A DNA stretch of 64,000 nt from Lachnospiraceae bacterium (GTDB lineage Bacteria > Bacillota > Clostridia > Lachnospirales > Lachnospiraceae), in NCBI GenBank assembly GCA_022845895.1, contig AP025573.1:1460501-1524500 (forward strand), in the 5' to 3' direction. The first letter of the stretch is position 1; each line of letters begins with the position of its first letter. The position numbers and the translations under genes were made by a program. The notes beneath the pieces are model-generated. The model did no database searches, was not told the origin of the DNA, and saw nothing but the letters and a program-made list of their open reading frames with translations. Shown one piece after another: positions 26,099 through 35,378 of the stretch.

Positions 26099-26127
26099 TT
26101 GACAAAATAAAAAGAGAGTGCTATTTT
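26099..26127 (+). promoter_or_regulatory. groES promoter
   Basis: TTGACA (26099-26104) and TATTTT (26122-26127) with 17 bases between. Transcription should begin near 26134, just ahead of the CIRCE element. Confidence 0.7.
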
Positions 26128-26141
26128 ATATCTAGAGTCTT

Positions 26142-26168
26142 TTAGCACTCTCTTTTTGCGAGTGCTGA
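26142..26168 (+). promoter_or_regulatory. CIRCE operator (HrcA)
   Basis: TTAGCACTC-N9-GAGTGCTGA, one mismatch from the consensus inverted repeat bound by HrcA, upstream of groES. A third half-site, GAGTGCTA, lies at about 26116-26123 and can pair with TAGCACTC. Confidence 0.95.
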
Positions 26169-26198
26169 CAAAATAGATAAGAATAAGGAGGAATAAAT

Positions 26199-26483
26199 AT
26201 GAAATTAGTACCATTGGGAGACAGAGTTGTATTGAAACAATTAGTTGCAGAAGAGACTACAAAGTCAGGTATCGTATTACCGGGTCAGTCAAAAGAGAAA
26301 CCACAGCAGGCGGAAGTAGTAGCTGTAGGGCCTGGTGGGGTAGTGGACGGCAAGGAAGTCCAGATGAACGTAGAAGAAGGGCAGCAGGTTATTTATTCCA
26401 AATATGCCGGCACGACAGTTGAAGTTGATGAAGAAGAGTTCATTATTGTAAAGCAGGATGATATCCTGGCAATACTTAAATAG
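26199..26483 (+). CDS. groES: Co-chaperonin GroES
   Basis: Ten-kilodalton lid of the GroEL folding chamber. The 94-residue protein shows the family start KLVPLGDRVVLKQ, the mobile loop (residues about 17-35, EETTKSGIVLPGQSK) and the GTTVEVDEEEFIIVKQDDILAIL end. It is preceded by AGGAGG and controlled by the CIRCE element at 26142. GroEL follows 45 bases later in the same operon. Confidence 0.97.
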   Translation: MKLVPLGDRVVLKQLVAEETTKSGIVLPGQSKEKPQQAEVVAVGPGGVVDGKEVQMNVEEGQQVIYSKYAGTTVEVDEEEFIIVKQDDILAILK

Positions 26484-26510
26484 CAGCTTTTGAACAGATA
26501 ACATTAATAA

Positions 26511-28154
<1,644 letters not shown>

Positions 28155-28186
28155 TCACCGGCTTCTCCTAAAGTATGAAAATTTTG

Positions 28187-28216
28187 AAAACTCCTCTCAC
28201 GGGGAGTTTTCTTTTT
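28187..28216 (+). terminator. Terminator of groESL
   Basis: AAAACTCC (28187-28194) pairs with GGAGTTTT (28203-28210), followed by CTTTTT. Confidence 0.88.
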
Positions 28217-28267
28217 GCCATAATATGTGTTACAATAATTACACCTATTAATTTGGAGGATTTGCAG

Positions 28268-28756
28268 ATGAGCGATTATTATACGGAACAACTTGTAAAG
28301 AAAAGGGCGGATATGAAGGACGTGTTTATAAAGGCGCTGCTTGTGGCGCTCACCATCGTATCAGTTCTTATCGTCTTTATGTTCCCTTTTGGAATCATTC
28401 TGCCGGTGGGAATGATCGTGCTGGACGTCTTCATGTTCAGGCGGATGAATGTGGAATACGAATATTTGTATGTGAACGGAGATCTGGATATTGATAAGAT
28501 TATGAACAAGGCAAAGCGAAAGAGAGTATTCTCTGCTCATGTCAACGATCTGGAACTTTTGGCACCTGTAAAGGATCTGGAGCTGCGCCAGCACGCGGAT
28601 GCAAAGACATTTGATTTCAGTTCGAGGAACGAGGGGGCGCGTCTTTACGCCTTGGTGGTCATCGACAGGGGGCAGAAGAAGAAAGTGATATTTGAGCCTA
28701 ATGATACGATTATCGAAGGATTTAAGATGCTGGCTCCGAGGAAGGTCGCGCAGTAG
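28268..28756 (+). CDS. Membrane protein of unknown function (DUF6106-like)
   Basis: The ATG at 28268 (MSDYYTEQLVKKR) has GGAGG 7 bases upstream; the frame is open upstream to 28175 but overlaps the groEL terminator. A cytoplasmic N-terminal helix leads to two adjacent hydrophobic segments, roughly residues 21-55 (LLVALTIVSVLIVFMFPFGIILPVG is split by a short turn). The following soluble part has NVEYEYLYVNGDLDID and KRVFSAHVNDLELLAPV, a pattern I associate with the DUF6106 group of Lachnospiraceae. Function is unknown. It lies between groEL and guaB. Confidence 0.7.
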   Translation: MSDYYTEQLVKKRADMKDVFIKALLVALTIVSVLIVFMFPFGIILPVGMIVLDVFMFRRMNVEYEYLYVNGDLDIDKIMNKAKRKRVFSAHVNDLELLAPVKDLELRQHADAKTFDFSSRNEGARLYALVVIDRGQKKKVIFEPNDTIIEGFKMLAPRKVAQ

Positions 28757-28796
28757 CATGTCCCTCAGCAATCCGCAAAAAGAAATTGAAAAGCAG

Positions 28797-28826
28797 TTGA
28801 CAAGTGCGGGTATCATTGGTTATTAT
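28797..28826 (+). promoter_or_regulatory. guaB promoter
   Basis: TTGACA (28797-28802) and TATTAT (28821-28826) with an 18-base spacer, about 40 bases before the chosen start. Confidence 0.65.
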
Positions 28827-28842
28827 AGCAGTTAAATCATAA

Positions 28843-30330
<1,488 letters not shown>

Positions 30331-30347
30331 GTTTAAGTAAAGTGGCT

Positions 30348-30578
30348 GCGGGCAGGGAACCGGGTGGCATCTGCTCCGATGCGTCCGAGACTCCGACTAT
30401 TTCACGTATCTCTAACCCTGCGTAATGCGCGCCGATTGCGGCTTGCATCCCGCAGGATAAGGGCTACGGAAAGGATTCTCCGTCTCTTCCGCTTGCACCT
30501 GCGCATCTCCCACCCGTCTCCCCGCCCGCTATCTACTTCGCTTAACAAGGGCGAGTGCGGTTGTGTGACGTTACTGGC
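30348..30578 (+). ncRNA. Structured repeat element A (candidate RNA), plus orientation
   Basis: Core 30348-30529 is closed by a long stem: 30348-30367 pairs with 30510-30529 (GCGGGC with GCCCGC; CGGGTGG with CCACCCG). Inside lie GAGA/TCTC (30387-30390 with 30409-30412), CCTGCG/CGCAGG (30417-30422 with 30451-30456) and the hairpin GCCGATTGCGGC (30431-30442). The conserved 3' flank reaches 30578. It is homologous, in opposite orientation and at equal length, to element B. No convincing coding frame is shared, as indels shift the frames between copies. Function unknown. Confidence 0.6.
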
Positions 30579-30889
30579 CAGCGTATGAACGCTGGCTGCG
30601 TCAGTTGAGTGATAAAATATCGCATGCTTAATGTGAATAACACAAAGAGCAGATGAATGATAAGAGTTTTGCAAGTCCATATGAATCAGGCTGGCGAATC
30701 TGTTCGTTGTGAATCAATTGCAGCGAGGCGAGCACGCCGTTGCTGCAAGAAGAGCCGGAACCAGGCAGGGGATGCTATCTCGTATAACATCCCCGTATCT
30801 GGTTCTGGCTCTTCTTATATTAGGATTTCTCTTCGGCAAAGGGCTTAGCCCTCTATCACTATACTTACACAAACAAAGCACTTCCATCA
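30579..30889. other. Spacer between elements A and B with nested hairpins, no gene
   Basis: Contains TTGCAGC..GGCG/CGCC..GCTGCAA at 30718-30748 and a large hairpin at 30747-30816: 18-base arms (AAGAAGAGCCGGAACCAG and its near-complement, one mismatch) with an inner GGGGATG/CATCCCC stem. A hairpin at 30566-30603 overlaps the end of element A. Short open frames here lack ribosome sites and I consider them chance. Confidence 0.55.
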
Positions 30890-31120
30890 GCCAATCGTGT
30901 TACACAGCCGCCCCCACCCATGCCAGTAAAGTAGATAGCCGATGGGGAGGTAGGGGACAGATGCGAAGGTATAAGCGGAAGGGACGGAGAATCCTCACCA
31001 GAGTCCTTGGCTTGTGGGATGAGAGCCGCCATCGGCGAACATTCCACAGGGTTAGGAATCTGTGTGATAGTCGCAGTTCCCGGACGCATCGGAGCATCTG
31101 CCCCCTACCTCCCCATCGGC
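30890..31120 (-). ncRNA. Structured repeat element B (candidate RNA), minus orientation
   Basis: Core 30938-31120 is closed by a 27-base stem with a single mismatch (30938-30964 with 31094-31120). Inside are GGAA/TTCC (31055-31058 with 31077-31080, same 18-base loop as in A), TGTGG/CCACA (31013-31017 with 31044-31048) and GCCGCCATCGGC (31025-31036), each matching a stem of element A with changed but still complementary bases. The conserved flank is 30890-30937. Confidence 0.6.
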
Positions 31121-31196
31121 GTCTCAGTTTACTAAACCCACATTTACGATCTTGCAGTACTGGACATGGGACGTAAAGAACGGTATCATTAGGATA

Positions 31197-31283
31197 GTCA
31201 AACACCTCGCAACGAGGTGCCGGGTATTTGGCCTTCGCGGCAGTCGCCAAGGCTAAGGGTGCTTAGCTTTGGCCCATTGCCCG
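31197..31283 (+). ncRNA. Structured repeat element C, copy 1, in the galM leader
   Basis: An element of 87 bases with hairpin ACCTCG/CGAGGT (near 31204-31218) and GCCAAGGCTAAG paired with CTTAGCTTTGGC (31246-31273, with one G-U pair). Its relative, in the opposite direction, is at 62760-62844. It ends 29 bases before the galM start. Candidate cis-acting or mobile RNA; no known class recognised. Confidence 0.55.
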
Positions 31284-31312
31284 CAGGAATAAAGTGACAG
31301 GAGGATTTTGCG

Positions 31313-32341
31313 ATGGTAAGGGATTTTGGAATTACAGAAAAAGGAGAAAAAACGAACTTATACGAACTCAAAAATGCTAACGGCATGACGGTCTGCGTGA
31401 CCGACTACGGCGCGGCTGTCGTATCAGTATATGTGCCGGGACAAGACGGCAGGGTGAGAGACGTCGTGCTCGGTTATGACTGTGCCCGTGATTATGAAGC
31501 AGGAGGACAGTCACTCGGGGCGACAGTAGGAAGAGTGGCCAACCGTATCGGAGGGGCACAGTTTACGCTGAATAGCCAGACATATACGCTTGTTCAAAAT
31601 GACAATGGCAATAACCTGCACAGTGGTCCTGATGTATATAACCATCGACTATGGGACGTAAAAGAGGCAGATGAGAGGCATATCGTACTTCATCTGTTCA
31701 GTCCGGATGGGGACCAGGGGTACCCGGGCAGCCTGGATATAACGGTGACATACAGCCTGGATGAGGGGAACGGGCTAAGGATTCATTATGAGGCGGAAGC
31801 GGAAGCGGATACGATAGTGAATATGACAAACCACAGCTATTTCAATCTGAACGGACATGATTCGGGAGATGTGCTGGAGCAGGAGCTGTGGCTGGGAGCG
31901 GATGCCTATACACGTGCGGACGAGGAGTCGATTCCGACCGGTGAGATTGTGGATGTGGCGGGAACACCTATGGATTTTCGCGCCCGTAAGCCGGTTGGGC
32001 GGGATATACAGGCAGATTATGAAGCCCTGAATTATGCCGGAGGCTATGATCACAACTGGGTGCTGAACGAAGGCGGATTCCGGAAAGTGGGCGGCTTTTC
32101 ATGCGAGGAGAGCGGCATCGGCATGGACATATATACGGATATGCCGGGGATACAGGTGTACAGCGGCAATTTTCTGGACCGGGAACGTGGGAAAGAAGGG
32201 GCGCTGTATGGAAAGCACCAGGGCATATGCTTTGAGACGCAGTATTTTCCCGATGCGGTTAATAAGGACAATTTTGTAAGCCCGATAGTAAGGGGCAAAG
32301 AGAAGGCTGTGTCTGACACGTCGTACGTCTTTTCATTTTAA
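31313..32341 (+). CDS. galM: Aldose 1-epimerase (galactose mutarotase)
   Basis: Interconverts alpha and beta anomers of galactose and related sugars. The 342-residue beta-sandwich protein has NRIGGAQFTLN near residue 80, GNNLHSGPDVYNHRLW (catalytic His), NMTNHSYFNLNGH near 172 (second His) and the late ICFETQYFPDAVN with the catalytic glutamate. Ribosome site is AGGAGG. No other galactose genes are adjacent; element C is directly upstream. The gene is followed by a peptidoglycan amidase without obvious functional link. Confidence 0.93.
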   Translation: MVRDFGITEKGEKTNLYELKNANGMTVCVTDYGAAVVSVYVPGQDGRVRDVVLGYDCARDYEAGGQSLGATVGRVANRIGGAQFTLNSQTYTLVQNDNGNNLHSGPDVYNHRLWDVKEADERHIVLHLFSPDGDQGYPGSLDITVTYSLDEGNGLRIHYEAEAEADTIVNMTNHSYFNLNGHDSGDVLEQELWLGADAYTRADEESIPTGEIVDVAGTPMDFRARKPVGRDIQADYEALNYAGGYDHNWVLNEGGFRKVGGFSCEESGIGMDIYTDMPGIQVYSGNFLDRERGKEGALYGKHQGICFETQYFPDAVNKDNFVSPIVRGKEKAVSDTSYVFSF

Positions 32342-32423
32342 GATTCAGAAAATTATAAGTATTTTTTCATAAAATATTTCTCCTTCCTGTGATAGAATGG
32401 TGTAGGGTGAATGGAGAGATGAT

Positions 32424-33092
32424 ATGGACAGAAGAATAGCGGAAGCAAGGCGCAGGAGGATGATTCGGCGTAACGTACGGCTCGGAATACTCGTGCTTGC
32501 GGTGCTCATCGTGCTGGTGGGGATAGTCAGGATTGTAAAGCCGGCCTGGTTTACAGATGATTACATTGAGCTCAAGGGCAGCGATATCGACGCTTCCCGG
32601 CCGGACCTGGACGTGGAGCTGCTCACGGAGAACCCCTACTCAAGGCCAGGGACGAAGACGGACAAGATTAAGGGAATCGTCGTGCATTATACGGCCAATC
32701 CTGGTGCAACCGCCATGGATAACCGGAATTATTTTGAAGGGCTCAAGGACAGTCATGAGACGAAGGCAAGCAGCAACTTCATCGTTGGCCTGGAAGGTGA
32801 GATTGTCCAGTGCGTCCCGACCTGGGAAGTTGCGTATGCGTCCAACAGCAGGAATAATGATACGGTGTCTATCGAGTGCTGCCATCCGGATGAGACGGGA
32901 AAGTTCAATGATGAGACATATAAGTCTATGGTACGGCTCTGTGCGTGGCTTTGCATGAAGTTTGATCTGGACAGCGAAGATGTCATCCGGCATTACGATG
33001 TGACGGAGAAGAACTGTCCGAAATACTTCGTAGAAAATGAAGATGCATGGAAGCAGTTCCGGGCAGATGTACAGGCAGCTATCGAAAGATAA
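32424..33092 (+). CDS. N-acetylmuramoyl-L-alanine amidase (Amidase_2), membrane-anchored
   Basis: Cleaves the bond between MurNAc and the stem peptide of peptidoglycan. A basic N-terminus of about 16 residues precedes one membrane segment (LGILVLAVLIVLVGIVRIV), so the domain should face outside. The zinc ligands appear in IKGIVVHYTANPG and IRHYDVTEKNCPKYF; the middle ASSNFIVGLEGEIVQCVP and SIECCHPDETGKF match PGRP/AmpD-type amidases. Length 222 aa. It has a ribosome site GGAGAG and no obvious operon partner. A role in growth or sporulation is not decided. Confidence 0.88.
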   Translation: MDRRIAEARRRRMIRRNVRLGILVLAVLIVLVGIVRIVKPAWFTDDYIELKGSDIDASRPDLDVELLTENPYSRPGTKTDKIKGIVVHYTANPGATAMDNRNYFEGLKDSHETKASSNFIVGLEGEIVQCVPTWEVAYASNSRNNDTVSIECCHPDETGKFNDETYKSMVRLCAWLCMKFDLDSEDVIRHYDVTEKNCPKYFVENEDAWKQFRADVQAAIER

Positions 33093-33119
33093 AGAATCAA
33101 AAAATAATCTGAAAATGCG

Positions 33120-33147
33120 TTGACTTTTTATCATGTGTTGCTATAAT
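33120..33147 (+). promoter_or_regulatory. thrS leader promoter
   Basis: TTGACT (33120-33125) and TATAAT (33142-33147), 16-base spacer, right before the T-box leader. Confidence 0.75.
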
Positions 33148-33149
33148 GG

Positions 33150-33437
33150 GAAGTAGCTGGTATACAGCGATTAACATGAGAAAAGCAGAGACGGAAAAGA
33201 GTAATCTATCGGACCCATACAGAGAGAAAAACATTTGGTGGAAGTTTTTTATGGCAGAAGGCAGACGAAAACCATTCCTGAGCTGTGGTGCTGAACCGAC
33301 AGTAAGCATCGTCGTACTCCTGCGTTAAGGGATAGGACTTGTGAGAGTCTGAAGTGAAAAGTTAAGGTGGAACCGTGCAGCAATCAGATGCACCCTTAAA
33401 CGGACAGCGTAAGCAGTCTGTTTTGGGTGCTTTTCTT
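33150..33437 (+). promoter_or_regulatory. T-box riboswitch, threonine-specific
   Basis: The stem I region has AGTA near 33151 and AGAGAG near 33222. The specifier codon is ACC at 33271-33273, in the CGAAAACCATTCCTGAGC context that aligns with known leaders. The T-box AAGGTGGAACCGTGC spans 33364-33378; its TGGA bulge fits a U discriminator as in tRNA-Thr. The terminator (GCACCC 33390-33395 with GGGTGC 33425-33430, then TTTT) is the expression platform. Uncharged tRNA-Thr should favour antitermination. Confidence 0.95.
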
Positions 33438-33519
33438 ATGTTAGAGGAAATGTTACTGCCCTAGGCAAAATATGTTTCCTAAAGCAAAATAAAAAGAGAA
33501 TCGAAAGGAGCGTAACAAG

Positions 33520-35271
33520 ATGAAAGTAAGCATGAGAGACGGATCCGTGCAGGATCTGACATTTGCAGATGAAGTGGGACAGGAGGCATTCCGCCACACG
33601 ACATCCCATATCCTGGCCCAGGCCGTAAAGCGTCTGTACCCGGATACGAAGCTGGCAATCGGGCCGGCAATCAAAGACGGCTATTATTATGATTTTGAAT
33701 TCAGCTTTCCATTTACGACAGAACATCTGACTGAGGTAGAGAAGGAGATGCGCAGAATCGTCAAGGAGTCGCTGCCGCTTGAGAGAAGCGTCGTGAGCCG
33801 TGAAGAAGCTTTGAAGATGATGGAAGAAAGAGGAGAGACTTATAAGACAGAGATGATCCAGGATCTCCCGGACGAGGAGGAGATCAGCCTTTACCGGCAG
33901 GGAGAGTTTGTAGACTTCTGCGCAGGCCCTCATGTGTCCAACACGAGCGTCATCAAGGCGTTCAAGCTTCAGAGCGTGGCAGGGGCTTACTGGCACGGAG
34001 ATGAGAACAACCAGATGCTCACGAGAATCTATGGGACATCCTTCCCGAAAGCGGACGAGCTGGAGGCTTATCTTAAGAGGATGGAAGAAGCTCGTCTGCG
34101 TGACCACAGAAAGCTTGGAAAAGAATTGGGGTTGTTCGCGATTATGGATGAAGGCCCCGGCTTTCCATTTTTCCTGCCTAAAGGGATGGTGCTCAAGAAC
34201 CTGCTTATCGATTACTGGAGGCAGCTGCATCTGAGAGAAGGATACGTTGAGATTTCCACGCCTATCATCTTGTCCAGGCACCTGTGGGAGAATTCCGGAC
34301 ACTGGGACCACTATAAAGATAATATGTACACGACAGTCATCGACGAAGAAGACTATGCAGTCAAGCCGATGAACTGTCCGGGCGGGATGCTCGTGTACAA
34401 AGTAGAGCCACGTTCTTATAAAGACCTTCCGATGCGGGTCGGCGAGCTCGGGCTTGTACACCGGCACGAGAAGTCCGGACAGCTGCACGGGCTCATGCGC
34501 GTGCGCTGCTTTACTCAGGACGATGCCCATATCTTCATGACAGAGGATCAGATAAGGGATGAGATCAAAGGGGTGGCAAGGCTGATTGACGAAGTGTACT
34601 CCAAGTTCGGATTCAAATATCACGTGGAACTGTCTACGAGGCCGGAGAACAGCATGGGAAGCGATGCAGACTGGGAGATGGCCACAGAAGGATTAAGAGG
34701 CGCACTGGAAGAGCTTGGAGTGGATTATGTGGTTAACGAAGGCGATGGCGCGTTCTATGGCCCTAAGATCGACTTCCATCTGGAAGATTCCATCGGCCGG
34801 ACATGGCAGTGCGGCACTATCCAGCTCGATTTCCAGATGCCGCAGAGGTTCGAGCTTGAGTATACCGGTGCAGACGGCGAAAAGCACAGGCCGATCATGA
34901 TACACCGGGTTGCTTTCGGTTCCATCGAGCGGTTTATCGGTATCCTTATCGAGCATTACGCAGGCAAGTTCCCGACATGGCTTGCACCGGTACAGGTCAA
35001 GATCCTGCCCGTATCAGACAAGTTTGCCGATTATGCACAGAAGGTGACGGACGAGCTGAAAGAAGCTGGAATCCGTGTAGAACTGGACGGCAGAAGCGAG
35101 AAGCTCGGCTACAAGATTCGCGAGGCGCAGATGCAGAAAGTACCTTACATGGTAATCGTGGGAGAAAAAGAAGTTGCCGAGAATGTTGTATCCGTCAGAA
35201 AACGCGATGAAGGCGATATTGGAAGCATGGAGCTCAAGGTATTTGCAGACAAAGTGCTGGAAGATAAATAA
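33520..35271 (+). CDS. thrS: Threonyl-tRNA synthetase without TGS domain
   Basis: Class II synthetase. The N-terminal TGS domain of bacterial ThrRS is absent: only about 20 residues precede the editing domain (HTTSHILAQA at 26-35 and the CAGPHVSN zinc-like motif near 140). The catalytic core has motif 2 near MRVRCFTQDDAHIF, and the anticodon-binding domain ends the 583-residue protein. Regulation by the threonine T-box upstream confirms specificity. The loss is at the N-terminus; AAAGGAG is well placed 9 bases before the ATG and no in-frame extension is seen. Confidence 0.93.
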   Translation: MKVSMRDGSVQDLTFADEVGQEAFRHTTSHILAQAVKRLYPDTKLAIGPAIKDGYYYDFEFSFPFTTEHLTEVEKEMRRIVKESLPLERSVVSREEALKMMEERGETYKTEMIQDLPDEEEISLYRQGEFVDFCAGPHVSNTSVIKAFKLQSVAGAYWHGDENNQMLTRIYGTSFPKADELEAYLKRMEEARLRDHRKLGKELGLFAIMDEGPGFPFFLPKGMVLKNLLIDYWRQLHLREGYVEISTPIILSRHLWENSGHWDHYKDNMYTTVIDEEDYAVKPMNCPGGMLVYKVEPRSYKDLPMRVGELGLVHRHEKSGQLHGLMRVRCFTQDDAHIFMTEDQIRDEIKGVARLIDEVYSKFGFKYHVELSTRPENSMGSDADWEMATEGLRGALEELGVDYVVNEGDGAFYGPKIDFHLEDSIGRTWQCGTIQLDFQMPQRFELEYTGADGEKHRPIMIHRVAFGSIERFIGILIEHYAGKFPTWLAPVQVKILPVSDKFADYAQKVTDELKEAGIRVELDGRSEKLGYKIREAQMQKVPYMVIVGEKEVAENVVSVRKRDEGDIGSMELKVFADKVLEDK

Positions 35272-35294
35272 GAAAAAATAAGATTCATGCTTAT

Positions 35295-35370
35295 GGGGAC
35301 AGGTTAAAATGAAATGGGGACGGGGTTTTTCTCAAAAAACCCCGTCCCCATTTCATTTTAACCTGTCCCC
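35295..35370. repeat. 36-bp perfect palindromic hairpin between convergent genes
   Basis: Arm 35295-35330 is exactly complementary to 35335-35370, with a 4-base loop. Built from GGGGAC.., AAATGGGGACGGGG and T-runs. It lies between the thrS stop and the stop of the convergent oxidoreductase, and may terminate transcription in both directions. It differs in sequence from the GGGGTCAGACCCC hairpins. Confidence 0.92.
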
Positions 35371-35378
35371 GGTTTGTT

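Noticed and set aside
30364..31176. Open frames of 74 to 155 codons in the guaB-galM interval, including one in each of elements A and B.
   Set aside because: Frames do not correspond between the two homologous elements because of indels, there are no good ribosome sites, and stem covariation explains the conservation better.
33146..33328. A 60-codon frame in the thrS leader.
   Set aside because: It lies within the T-box riboswitch.
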